Shown here piece after piece: positions 7,705 to 15,761 of a stretch of 27,640 nt of DNA (positions within the stretch are counted from its first letter, which is position 1; the number at the start of each line of letters is the position of its first letter). Source of the DNA: CAZCCV01 sp964497515 (lineage in GTDB: Bacteria; Armatimonadota; UBA5829; DTLH01); NCBI GenBank assembly GCA_964497515.1, contig CAZCCV010000031.1, positions 1 to 27,640 of the forward strand, read 5' to 3'. The notes beneath the pieces were generated by a model. The model did no database searches, had not been told where the DNA came from, and saw nothing but the letters and a program-made list of their open reading frames with translations. Both the position numbers and the translations under genes were made by a program.

Positions 7705-7872
7705 TACGCCGCTAGGTGGCCAGTGGCGGGAGTGTAACACGGCTAATTGAGCAAATAATACCCGGCAGAGTTCCTCGCATTTTAATGATTTCTGGAGTGC
7801 AAAGAGAAGGTATAGCTTGCGCATCTGTCGAAATGTATCTATTGTTGTACTGTGACCTGTGGAATACCTACA

Positions 7873-8529
7873 ATGGAATTCCCAGCACATTTGCTAGATA
7901 TGACAGAGACAAACGACCAAAACCTGGAACAGGAACCCCAAGCGGAAAGCACGCCGCAACCCGAAAGCGAGCTTCCGGCCGGCATAATGCGTCTGCGGGA
8001 CGAATGGGTGAAGCTCGGACTTGCACCAACGAACGACAAAAAGGAGCAGGTCGGACTGGAACCGATCGTCTTTCCGGAACCTGTGGGAGACTACAGGGTA
8101 TCCGAGTCCGAAGTGAAATTGCTGCTGGGATTATCCGAGGAAGCAACAGCACGGCTCCTGGAAAGCGGGGAGCTGGACTCCATTCTGGTTAAGTTTCCCG
8201 AAGGCAACCGACGAATGATCAGTCAGTCTGCTCTGGAACGGTTTCTGGAAGACTCTGGCATGGCTAGAGAAGTCGGAGAGCGAATTACGGTTCCTGCCGA
8301 ACAGGTCGCTAATTCGATGGAACAGTTCAGAGAAGAGTTGCAGGAACTCCGGGAGCTGCAGGCACGACAGCTTCAGCAATTTAAGGATGTTCTGCTGCTC
8401 GAACTGAGAAATCTGAAAGAGCAGGACAGGGATCTGACGTCGTTTGTCTTCGACCTCACTGAGGCGCTCGAGGAGATTTACCCCAAGCTCAAGAAGCGTC
8501 GACGTACCTCGCGACCAGATAGCGACTAA
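7873..8529 (+). CDS. Helix-turn-helix (excisionase/MerR-like) protein with C-terminal coiled coil
   Basis: A 218-aa protein, unassigned. Residues 1-36 are acidic and Gln/Pro-rich, probably disordered. Residues 75-126 (RVSESEVKLLLGLSEEAT, then FPEGNRRMISQSALERFLED) read like a winged helix-turn-helix of the excisionase/MerR type, where the second helix, a turn and an R-rich wing are followed by a final helix. Residues 145-203 are strongly heptad-like, rich in Leu/Glu/Gln, so the protein should oligomerise. The tail is basic (KLKKRRRTSR). ATG 7873 is chosen for GTGGA upstream; GTG 7852 and ATG 7900 are alternatives. A weak promoter (TTGCGC 7817, TATTGT 7840) precedes it. It sits 100 bp upstream of the arginine operon and could regulate it; that is a guess from position. 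Confidence 0.75.
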   Translation: MEFPAHLLDMTETNDQNLEQEPQAESTPQPESELPAGIMRLRDEWVKLGLAPTNDKKEQVGLEPIVFPEPVGDYRVSESEVKLLLGLSEEATARLLESGELDSILVKFPEGNRRMISQSALERFLEDSGMAREVGERITVPAEQVANSMEQFREELQELRELQARQLQQFKDVLLLELRNLKEQDRDLTSFVFDLTEALEEIYPKLKKRRRTSRPDSD

Positions 8530-8629
8530 CACGGATGAAACAAAACATCCTGCGGTGTCGCGTCGACTGGGTTGACTACCATCGCGCTTACACTATCCCT
8601 TATACCTTATTCCCTAGACGAGGAGCAAA
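8530..8629 (+). promoter_or_regulatory. Leader/promoter region of the arginine operon
   Basis: Contains a nested stem: GGATG (8533-8537) with CATCC (8546-8550), enclosed by GCGAC (8522-8526) with GTCGC (8557-8561). This may end the upstream transcript although there is no T-run. A good -35, TTGACT (8572-8577), is followed 16 bases later only by TATCCC (8594-8599), a weak -10. GAGGAG (8619-8624) serves argD. I see no clear ARG-box palindrome. Confidence 0.3.
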
Positions 8630-9835
8630 ATGAAAAAGGAACATATACAAGAACTAGACAAAAAGTATGTGATGAGCACATACGGACGGCAGCCGCTCAC
8701 CATCGTCCGGGGGCGTGGAACGCGTGTGTGGGATACCGAAGGAAAAGAGTATCTCGACTTTGTAGCGGGAATTGCCGTCAATGGCCTCGGGCACTGCCAT
8801 CCGAAGGTAGTTGCAGCTATACGCGAGCAAGCAGGCGTGTTAATTCACACCAGCAATCTATACTATACCGAGGGTCAGCCCACACTGGCACAGATGCTAG
8901 TCGATAGTTCCGAGTTCGACCGCGCGTTTTTTTGCAGCAGTGGGGCAGAAGCCAACGAAGCTGCACTAAAACTTGCACGGAAATGGGGAAAACGAACAGA
9001 GGAAGAGAAAACTGGAATCGTCTCTGCAGTCAATTCTTTCCACGGACGGACAATGGGTGCGATAACCGCTACCGGACAACCGAAGTATCAGAAGTCCTTC
9101 GCCCCACTCGTTCCTGGGTTTGATTATGTGCCGTATAACGATATCGAAGCGTTGGCTGCTGCAGTATCAAACGCAACATGCGCGGTGATTCTCGAACCAG
9201 TTCAGGGCGAAAGCGGAGTGCATCCTGCTAAAGAAGAGTATCTGCAGGCGGCAAGGGATCTGTGCGACAAGGTGGGAGCCCTGCTCATTTTCGATGAGGT
9301 TCAGACTGGGCTGGGTAGAACCGGCAAGCTGTTCGCTTACGAACATTATAATGTGGTGCCGGACGTTATGACTCTTGCCAAAACGCTCGGAGCAGGCTTC
9401 CCGATTGGCGCTATGCTCGCCCGAGGAGAAGCTGCGTATGTTTTTGAACCTGGAGACCACGCAGCAACCTTTGGCGGTAATCCGCTCGCCTGCTCGGCTG
9501 CCATAGCGACGATTTCGACCATTCGCGATGAACAGCTTGTAGATAATGCAGAACAAATGGGCAGCTATCTGCACGGCAAGCTGAGAGAACTGGATATTCC
9601 GGGTGCACCCGTTAGAGAGGTTCGAGGGCTTGGTCTCATGATCGCAATTGAGTTTGCCAACCCTTTAGCAAGATCAGTCGCGTCTACTGCTCTGGAGAAC
9701 GGCCTTATTTTAAACGCGATCGGAGAGAGTATCATCCGGATACTGCCTCCACTGACTATCACCAAAGAAGATGCAGATCTGGCCGTTGACATCCTTCGTA
9801 ATGCGATCCATACTGCGGCAGGGCAGGCAAACTGA
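8630..9835 (+). CDS. argD: Acetylornithine aminotransferase
   Basis: PLP-dependent class III aminotransferase, cytoplasmic: N-acetylglutamate semialdehyde plus glutamate gives N-acetylornithine plus 2-oxoglutarate in arginine synthesis; many members also act in lysine synthesis. The 401-aa length is typical. Visible: the phosphate-binding FCSSGAEANEAALKLARKWG (101-120), FHGRTMGAITATGQ (137-150), Asp222 in FDEVQTGLGRTG that holds the pyridine nitrogen, and the Schiff-base Lys251 in TLAKTLGAGFPIGAM. GAGGAG precedes ATG 8630. First gene of argDFG-DUF3795-argH; the next gene starts 18 bases after its stop. A gabT- or lysine-type role cannot be excluded by sequence, but the operon makes ArgD the natural call. 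Confidence 0.95.
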   Translation: MKKEHIQELDKKYVMSTYGRQPLTIVRGRGTRVWDTEGKEYLDFVAGIAVNGLGHCHPKVVAAIREQAGVLIHTSNLYYTEGQPTLAQMLVDSSEFDRAFFCSSGAEANEAALKLARKWGKRTEEEKTGIVSAVNSFHGRTMGAITATGQPKYQKSFAPLVPGFDYVPYNDIEALAAAVSNATCAVILEPVQGESGVHPAKEEYLQAARDLCDKVGALLIFDEVQTGLGRTGKLFAYEHYNVVPDVMTLAKTLGAGFPIGAMLARGEAAYVFEPGDHAATFGGNPLACSAAIATISTIRDEQLVDNAEQMGSYLHGKLRELDIPGAPVREVRGLGLMIAIEFANPLARSVASTALENGLILNAIGESIIRILPPLTITKEDADLAVDILRNAIHTAAGQAN

Positions 9836-9853
9836 AAGGTCACGGAGTTGGAC

Positions 9854-10822
9854 ATGCAAAATAGTGAACTTATGAATCTTATTTCGGCGAGTACTCTTAG
9901 GAGCAGAAGCATTGCATCGATTGAGGATCTGAGCATCGAGGAAGCTCAAAATGTTCTTACTGTCGCTGCGTTGCTAAAAGAGACTATTAAGAAGGATCCC
10001 AATGCTCATTTGGGCATTCTACCGGCGCGAACGCTTGCTATGATCTTCGAAAAGCCGTCACTTAGAACCAGAGTGACATTCGAAGTCGGAATGCAGCAGT
10101 TAGGCGGGTTTGCATCTTATCTTGCGCCCGCCGATATTCAGCTTGGGTCGCGTGAGTCAGTGCCAGATGTGGCGCGAAACCTCTCACGCTGGTGCGACAT
10201 TATTATGGCTCGAGTGTTCTCACACAAGTCGATCAAAGCGCTTGCAGAGCACGCTACGGTTCCGGTGATTAACGGCTTGTGCGACCGCGAACACCCCTGC
10301 CAGGCTCTAGCTGATTTTCAGACGATCAAGGAGCGCAAAAGCGAGCTTAACGGTTTGAAGCTCGCATTTATTGGTGATGGCAACAATGTCGCGAACAGCG
10401 TGATGCTCCTTGCAGCAAAGGTAGGTACCAACTTCGTGATAGCATCGCCTCCTGGCTACGAGCCGTACGATTCGATAATCGATACTGCACAACAGAGTGC
10501 AGAAAAGACTGGTGCTACCATTGAAACAGTGAACGATCCTTACGAAGCAGTACAAGGCGCAGACGTCATCTACACGGATGTTTGGACCTCTATGGGTCAG
10601 GAAGCCGAGGCCACAGTTCGCAGGGAGGCATTTACAGGATTCCAAGTAAACGATACTCTAGTGAGGCGTGCAAAGCCTGACGTTATTGTTTTGCATTGTT
10701 TGCCCGCCCACAGAGGCGAAGAGATCACCGACGAGGTTTTAGACGGCCCTCATTCGGCCGTATTCGATGAAGCAGAAAACAGACTTCACGCACAAAAGGC
10801 GCTGCTTGCGCTGGTGGGATGA
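9854..10822 (+). CDS. argF: Ornithine carbamoyltransferase
   Basis: Transfers the carbamoyl group from carbamoyl phosphate to ornithine, giving citrulline; trimeric, cytoplasmic. Seen: the carbamoyl-phosphate loop EKPSLRTRVTFEVG (SLRTR at 69-73), the HPCQALADFQT motif, LAFIGDGNNVANS in the second domain, and the ornithine-site HCLPAHRGEE near the C-terminus. Length 322 aa from ATG 9854 is normal. GGAG at 9844-9847 is six bases before this ATG; TTG at 9848 in the same frame abuts the ribosome site and is unlikely. The first 20 residues before SIEDLS extend beyond most homologues. The gap to argG is 42 bases, with AGGAGG before the argG start. Confidence 0.96.
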   Translation: MQNSELMNLISASTLRSRSIASIEDLSIEEAQNVLTVAALLKETIKKDPNAHLGILPARTLAMIFEKPSLRTRVTFEVGMQQLGGFASYLAPADIQLGSRESVPDVARNLSRWCDIIMARVFSHKSIKALAEHATVPVINGLCDREHPCQALADFQTIKERKSELNGLKLAFIGDGNNVANSVMLLAAKVGTNFVIASPPGYEPYDSIIDTAQQSAEKTGATIETVNDPYEAVQGADVIYTDVWTSMGQEAEATVRREAFTGFQVNDTLVRRAKPDVIVLHCLPAHRGEEITDEVLDGPHSAVFDEAENRLHAQKALLALVG

Positions 10823-10864
10823 AGAGGGAAGACCGATTAGGAAAAGGTTAGGAGGAATACATTA

Positions 10865-12046
10865 ATGCGCACAGTGGTGCTCGTCTACTCAGGCGGGTTG
10901 GATACATCAGTCTGTATCCCGATGATGCGGGAAGATTACGGGTTCGATAGAATAGTGACAGCGACCATCGACGTTGGTCAGCCTGCCGCTGATATAAAAC
11001 AGGCGGAAGAGCGAGCAAAGGCTCTCGGCACCGAACACTACACAGTCGATGTGAAGGCAGAGTTTGCTCGGGACTATATTTTTCCTGCAATCAAAGCAAA
11101 CAGCGACTATCAGGGCTATCCGCTCAGCACATCTATTGCGAGGCCGCTTATCGCCGTAAAGGCTGTAGAAATAGCGGAAAAGGTTGGAACCTCTGCGTTC
11201 TGTCACGGTTGCACCGGCAAGGGAAATGATCAGTTTCGAATTGAGTTTGGAATCCGAGCTCATTCGCCGGAAGCAGAGATCATCGCTCCGATGCGAGAAC
11301 GCAATATGACCAGAACCTGGGAGATAGAATACGCCAAAGAGAAGGGTGTGCCCATCTCTCAGAGCACCGACAAAATCTGGTCGATCGACGAGAATATGTG
11401 GGGTCGATCAATAGAAGGTGGACGCCTTGAAGAGCCAGACTACACGGCTCCGGAAGAGATATACGAGTGGACAAAGAGTCTTGCGGATGCACCGAACGAG
11501 CCGTTCAATATGGTGCTCGGATTTGAAGAAGGCGTCCCGACATCGATCGACGGGAAGAACCTGTCGCCACACGACATTGTAGTTGAAATGAACAAAATCG
11601 CCGGCGAGCACGGGGTCGGACGAATCGACATTATGGAAGACAGAATGCTCGGTCTCAAGGTGCGCGAGAACTACGAGTGCCCGGCAGCGGTCGCCATTCT
11701 GGCTGCACACAAAGCGCTCGAGGCGTTGGTGTTCACAAAGGACGAGATAAGGTTCAAGACGCTGGTCGACCAGGAGTGGGGCGATTTGGTTTACCGCGGC
11801 CTCTGGTTCGATCCCTTTAAGGAGGACTTGGACGCGTTTATCAATAAGACTCAGGAGAGAGTTACTGGAACGGTGAAGCTGAGGTTCTTTAAGGGATCCG
11901 TCAAGGTTATGGGACGAGCGAGCAAGTTTGCGCTCTATTCCGAAGACCTTGCCAGCTTCGACTCAAAGACCTTCGATCAATCGAAGATGGAAGGAGCCGT
12001 CGCCGCGCATGGCCTGCAGGCAAGAATGTATCGTCAGGTGCGGTAA
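10865..12046 (+). CDS. argG: Argininosuccinate synthase
   Basis: Joins citrulline and aspartate using ATP to give argininosuccinate; cytoplasmic tetramer. The N-terminal pyrophosphatase-type ATP loop is clear: VVLVYSGGLDTSVCIPMM (SGGLDTS at 9-15). Later the family blocks CHGCTGKGNDQFRIE and TDKIWSIDENMWGRSIEGG are intact; the second binds citrulline and aspartate. Length 393 aa is typical. ATG 10865 is preceded by TTAGGAGGAAT (core seven to eight bases upstream). Third gene of the arginine operon; the DUF3795 gene follows 23 bases after its stop. Confidence 0.97.
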   Translation: MRTVVLVYSGGLDTSVCIPMMREDYGFDRIVTATIDVGQPAADIKQAEERAKALGTEHYTVDVKAEFARDYIFPAIKANSDYQGYPLSTSIARPLIAVKAVEIAEKVGTSAFCHGCTGKGNDQFRIEFGIRAHSPEAEIIAPMRERNMTRTWEIEYAKEKGVPISQSTDKIWSIDENMWGRSIEGGRLEEPDYTAPEEIYEWTKSLADAPNEPFNMVLGFEEGVPTSIDGKNLSPHDIVVEMNKIAGEHGVGRIDIMEDRMLGLKVRENYECPAAVAILAAHKALEALVFTKDEIRFKTLVDQEWGDLVYRGLWFDPFKEDLDAFINKTQERVTGTVKLRFFKGSVKVMGRASKFALYSEDLASFDSKTFDQSKMEGAVAAHGLQARMYRQVR

Positions 12047-12069
12047 CAATCTTACAAGAGGAGATAGAA

Positions 12070-12408
12070 ATGATTCTAGGAGCGTGTGGCTTACAATGTA
12101 GTGAGTGCGAAGCCTATAAAGCAACACAGGCTGATGACTCCAAATGGATCGATTCAGTCGTTGAAGACTGGAATAAGCAGTTTGGCGGAGGTATTACGGC
12201 CGAGGGAGTCTGGTGCGACGGTTGTATGACGGACTCCGCCCGCAAGTGTGGCCACTGCGGAGAGTGCGAAATCCGCGCTTGTGCGGTGGAACGAGAGTTA
12301 AGCAACTGCGCCGGTTGCAGCGATTACCTCTGTGAGAAGCTTTCGAGCTTCATAGAGATGGTACCGGGCACAAAAGAAAGACTGGATGCACTGAGGGCCA
12401 ATGGCTGA
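12070..12408 (+). CDS. DUF3795-type cysteine-rich protein inside the arginine operon
   Basis: A 112-aa protein with 12 cysteines: 6, 10, 13, 49, 52, 60, 63, 66, 71, 80, 83 and 88. The opening GACGLQCSECEAYKAT and the later CDGC, CGHCGEC, CAGCSDYLCEKL blocks are those of the DUF3795 family, thought to bind zinc or iron-sulfur but with no known activity. AAGAGGAGATAGAA precedes the ATG. Its last eight bases overlap the start of argH (ATGGCTGA), so the two are translationally coupled. A place between argG and argH suggests a role linked to arginine synthesis, or hitch-hiking; I cannot tell which. Confidence 0.85.
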   Translation: MILGACGLQCSECEAYKATQADDSKWIDSVVEDWNKQFGGGITAEGVWCDGCMTDSARKCGHCGECEIRACAVERELSNCAGCSDYLCEKLSSFIEMVPGTKERLDALRANG

Positions 12409-13789
12409 TAGCTCAAAAAAACTGTGGGGCGGACGCTTCGCAAAATCGACGAACAAGGCCGTGGAGGAATTCACGGCCTCAGTCCATTTCGACTCACGCC
12501 TCTTCGAGCAAGACGTGCGGGGGTCGATCGCACACGCCAGAATGCTCGGCGAACAGCAGATAATCGATGAGAAAGACGCAGAAAGCATCATCGCTGGGCT
12601 CAACTCTCTTCTCGAAGACTACAAGCAGGGCAAGCTGGAGTTCGACAAATCCGCAGAGGATGTACACATGAACGTCGAAAAGCTGCTGCGCGACAGTATA
12701 GGAACTGCTGCAGGAAGGCTCCATACGGCCCGCAGCCGCAACGATCAAGTGGCAACAGACGTCAGAATGTGGACGAAAGAAGCCATAGACGAGATTCTGG
12801 GGCTGATGTCTGCGTTTCAGTTTGTGCTCATCGAACAAGCCGAAGAACACCTTGACACACTCATGCCAGGTTACACACACCTGCAGCACGCGCAGCCTGT
12901 GCTTCTAGCACATCATCTGCTCGCTTACTTCTGGATGATTGAGCGTGACAAAGGCCGGTTCATCGACTGTCGCAAGCGTGTCGATGTTCTTCCGTTGGGT
13001 TCGGGAGCGCTGGCAGGAACCGGATTCAATATCGATCGGGAGATGGTAGCGCGCGAACTTGGGTTTGCGAGTATCTCAGAGAATAGCCTGGACGCTGTCT
13101 CGGACAGGGATTTCGTTTCGGAGTTCCTCGCTGCAGCCTCTATCGCTATGACGCATCTTTCAAGGTTTTCCGAAGAGCTTGTGCTTTGGTCGAGCTTTGA
13201 GTTCGGCTTCGTCGAATTGGACGACTCCGTTACAACGGGCTCCAGCATTATGCCTCAGAAGAAAAACCCTGACGCTGCCGAGCTTACACGAGGAAAAACC
13301 GGGCGCGTCTTCGGTGATCTGATGGCTATTCTTACGGTGCAGAAAGGGTTGCCCTTAAGTTACAACCGAGATCTCCAGGAAGACAAAGAGCCGCTTTTTG
13401 ATGCTGCAGATACGCTGCGAGGAGCGCTTTCTGTTTTCATCCCAATGATCGCAACCGCAAAGTTCAATTCAGCCAAAATGAAAATGCGGCTCGAAGGAGA
13501 CTTCTCCACTGCGACAGACCTGGCGGACTATCTAGTTCGCACGGGAATGCCGTTTAGGCAGGCGCACGAAATCGTCGGGAAGTTGGTGGCGGAGTGCTTG
13601 TCTTCAAACCATGGTCTTGAGAAACTCTCACTGGAAGATTTGAGACGTATCGAGCCACTCCTAGGCGAAGATGCGCGAAGAATACTGCAGCCAGCCGCCA
13701 GTGCTGAATCCAGATCTGTACCGGGCGGCACAGGGCTATCAGCAGTGCAGAAACAGCTTCAGAAAGCTCGAGAAACCGTAGGGAAATAG
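12401..13789 (+). CDS. argH: Argininosuccinate lyase
   Basis: Splits argininosuccinate into arginine and fumarate, last step of the pathway; member of the fumarase/aspartase superfamily, active as a tetramer with sites built from three subunits. Seen: the N-terminal LWGGRFAKSTNKAVEEFTAS, the HTARSRNDQVATDVRMW block (108-124), the catalytic-His region MPGYTHLQHAQPV (155-167), and the signature loop GSSIMPQKKNPD (280-291) that carries the catalytic serine. Length 462 aa is normal. ATG 12401 lies inside the end of the DUF3795 gene, so its ribosome site is within that gene. Confidence 0.97.
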   Translation: MADSSKKLWGGRFAKSTNKAVEEFTASVHFDSRLFEQDVRGSIAHARMLGEQQIIDEKDAESIIAGLNSLLEDYKQGKLEFDKSAEDVHMNVEKLLRDSIGTAAGRLHTARSRNDQVATDVRMWTKEAIDEILGLMSAFQFVLIEQAEEHLDTLMPGYTHLQHAQPVLLAHHLLAYFWMIERDKGRFIDCRKRVDVLPLGSGALAGTGFNIDREMVARELGFASISENSLDAVSDRDFVSEFLAAASIAMTHLSRFSEELVLWSSFEFGFVELDDSVTTGSSIMPQKKNPDAAELTRGKTGRVFGDLMAILTVQKGLPLSYNRDLQEDKEPLFDAADTLRGALSVFIPMIATAKFNSAKMKMRLEGDFSTATDLADYLVRTGMPFRQAHEIVGKLVAECLSSNHGLEKLSLEDLRRIEPLLGEDARRILQPAASAESRSVPGGTGLSAVQKQLQKARETVGK

Positions 13790-13831
13790 TCGAAAATGCT
13801 GCTAATGCTCGGCAGTCTTCTTCCTGGTCAT

Positions 13832-14050
13832 TTATTCTACAGAGGCTGCCGGAGTATTGAGATAATGCTGGATCTTCGCTCTGGCGCTCTCAGCCGCAGA
13901 TATCAAACGCTCCAGTTCGGTATCGATAGCCGTAAGCAGCCTTGCAGCATCCACCCTGTCTTCTTCGGCTGCAAAGTAGGCTTTTAGCCCGAGATCCAGA
14001 TGGGCTACTGCACGTTGGATATCGAAGAACTCATTGGTTACATCAGCCAA
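13832..14050 (-). CDS. Small hypothetical helical protein
   Basis: A 72-aa protein, no family recognised. It is predicted almost wholly helical: NEFFDIQRAVAHLDLGLKAY, then EEDRVDAARLLTAIDTELE and LISAAESARAKIQHYL, which could make a three-helix bundle or short coiled coil. There is no cysteine and no membrane segment. I start it at TTG 14050 because a perfect GGAGGT (14062-14057) lies six bases upstream; the open frame continues upstream to 14119 but there it overlaps the terminator of the neighbouring operon. It stands alone between argH (convergent) and the terminator. Confidence 0.6.
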   Translation of the reverse strand: MADVTNEFFDIQRAVAHLDLGLKAYFAAEEDRVDAARLLTAIDTELERLISAAESARAKIQHYLNTPAASVE

Positions 14051-14094
14051 TTTCTGACCTCCAGGTTGGAAAATACATACTGAGCAGTTATACC

Positions 14095-14135
14095 CAAAAA
14101 AGACAGCACGACCGAACACTCTAGATCGGCCGTGC
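14095..14135 (-). terminator. Rho-independent terminator of the nuoEFG-like/FMN-barrel operon
   Basis: On the minus strand a ten-pair stem (GCACGGCCGA, 14135-14126, with TCGGTCGTGC, 14115-14106, one G-U pair) encloses a 10-nt loop and is followed by TGTCTTTTTT (14105-14095 region). It begins about 20 bases after the stop of the FMN-barrel gene at 14157, so the operon ends here and the 72-aa gene downstream is separate. Confidence 0.85.
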
Positions 14136-14156
14136 CTTATGGTTTGTAATGGGAAT

Positions 14157-15746
14157 CTATACTCCCAGAATGTCGTCGATCAGTTCAGCATCCACATCAG
14201 TGATATACCTGATTCCACTAACCTGTGCAGCTTCGGGAGTAAGAGCTGCGATGTCATCGCGGCTGATATACTCCGGTGAGAACTTCCTGCTGCCAGCCAT
14301 AAGCTGCTGAAGACCCTGAGAGAGTCTTTCGAAGTAGGTATAAAGCCCGATCGCACCCGTCGGCATCTTCTCGAACTCTTTGTCCCCCACAATACTCCGC
14401 AGGTGACTCGCTGTAACGAATACCTGATCTCTTGTTCTTCCGAAGCGCTCCACGTATACCGGAAGCTGACCTTCGTCGATAGTCTTGCCGATCGTCTTTC
14501 CGACCATCGCTGCAGCTACAGGGCCGCGCGCCATTCCAACGAGCTTAACAAACGGAGCACCCAGTGCCAGCCCTTTGAATATCTGATCCTCAAATGTAAA
14601 CCCACCCGCAACAGTAATTGCAGGCAGGCGTCTACCAGCATCAGACAGCTTTTTGGCGCACGAATACAGGATCGAGTGCAGATAAACCGGTGGCACGCCC
14701 CATTCGTTCATCATTCTCCACGGACTCATACCAGTTCCGCCGCCAGCACCATCGACAGTAAGAAGGTCGATACCGTACTTTGACGACCAGGATATGGCTC
14801 TCGCAAGGTCTGCAGGGCGATATGCACCAGTCTTCAGGAACACATACTTTGCACCGACTTTCCTCAAGCCTTCAACTCTCTTAGCGAAGCTCTCTTCGTC
14901 GACAATGCCTACTCTCGAGTGCCGCTCGAACTCTTTGAACTCGCCCTTGTTGAACGATTCAATCACTTTTGGATCAGTCGGGTTGGGAATCACAATATAG
15001 CCGCGTTCGTGCAGCAGTTGCGCCCTTTTGAGATCGTTTACTTTGACCTCGCCGCCAATGTCCTTGGCTCCCTGTCCCCACTTCATCTCTACACAGCGGA
15101 CGCCGAGCTCCTGAATGGCGTATTCGTGAGCTCCAAGACGTGAATCCTCCACATTGGCCTGAACGACTATTGCCCCGTAGCCATCAATCTGATGCTCTTT
15201 GTACAGCTTGACTCTTCGTTTGAGGTCGGCTGTATCTATGGCTTGTCCGTTTTTGAAGACCGACTTCGGATCCATTCCGACGACGTTTTCCCCTATCGTC
15301 AGTCCCGTGCCAGAAAGGGCAGAGCCGATTGCGAGCCCTTCCCAGTTGTTTTTTGCAATACTGGTTGATCCCACGCCCGGAACGATAAACGGCATTCTGA
15401 ACTTCAGCTCTTTATCGTGTCCGAATCGAACTTCCAGGCTCACGTTAGGAAAGATTACCTTGTCGCTATCGGCCTCAATCCCGTGTACCCCGGCTGTTGT
15501 GCCCATAATATTGAAATGGGAATAATCCACAGGGTAAGTTTTTTCGGCAGCGGTAGTAATCACGCCGAACGGCTGTGGGTATATAACCTCATGTCCCCTG
15601 TACGCGGATTTGCCAATCTCGCACATACCAATGCAGCCATCCACGCAAGTTACACACATGCCGGAGGCGGGATTTACTGAACCTTCGGTTCGGTTCTTCG
15701 TCAGAGTTGCTGCAGACGAATTCACTCTCGAAAAAGTACTCGACAT
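14157..15746 (-). CDS. FMN-binding glutamate-synthase-type barrel protein with N-terminal Cys4 motif
   Basis: A 529-aa protein of the glutamate synthase FMN-domain family (archaeal/anaerobe type). Residues 31-42 form CVTCVDGCIGMC (CxxCxxxCxxxC: Cys31, 34, 38, 42), a likely Fe-S site. The TIM-barrel follows, with GTGLTIGENVVGMDP, YGAIVVQANVEDSRLG, LLTVDGAGGGTGMSPWRMM (the FMN-site counterpart of GHDGGTGAS in GltB) and AITVAGGFTFEDQIFKGLAL. There is no class II glutaminase domain and no GltB-type 3Fe-4S cysteine cluster after the barrel; that stretch reads AAAMVGKTIGKTIDEGQLP. GAGGAG precedes ATG 15746. Last gene of the operon with NADH-dehydrogenase-like subunits, 15 bases after the preceding one. 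Substrate unknown; glutamate synthesis is only one option. Confidence 0.87.
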   Translation of the reverse strand: MSSTFSRVNSSAATLTKNRTEGSVNPASGMCVTCVDGCIGMCEIGKSAYRGHEVIYPQPFGVITTAAEKTYPVDYSHFNIMGTTAGVHGIEADSDKVIFPNVSLEVRFGHDKELKFRMPFIVPGVGSTSIAKNNWEGLAIGSALSGTGLTIGENVVGMDPKSVFKNGQAIDTADLKRRVKLYKEHQIDGYGAIVVQANVEDSRLGAHEYAIQELGVRCVEMKWGQGAKDIGGEVKVNDLKRAQLLHERGYIVIPNPTDPKVIESFNKGEFKEFERHSRVGIVDEESFAKRVEGLRKVGAKYVFLKTGAYRPADLARAISWSSKYGIDLLTVDGAGGGTGMSPWRMMNEWGVPPVYLHSILYSCAKKLSDAGRRLPAITVAGGFTFEDQIFKGLALGAPFVKLVGMARGPVAAAMVGKTIGKTIDEGQLPVYVERFGRTRDQVFVTASHLRSIVGDKEFEKMPTGAIGLYTYFERLSQGLQQLMAGSRKFSPEYISRDDIAALTPEAAQVSGIRYITDVDAELIDDILGV

Positions 15747-15761
15747 TATTCTGCTCCTCTA

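Noticed and set aside
14157..15746. Full classical glutamate synthase (gltB)
   Set aside because: The class II glutaminase domain, the 3Fe-4S cysteines and a gltD partner are all missing; only the FMN barrel is shared.
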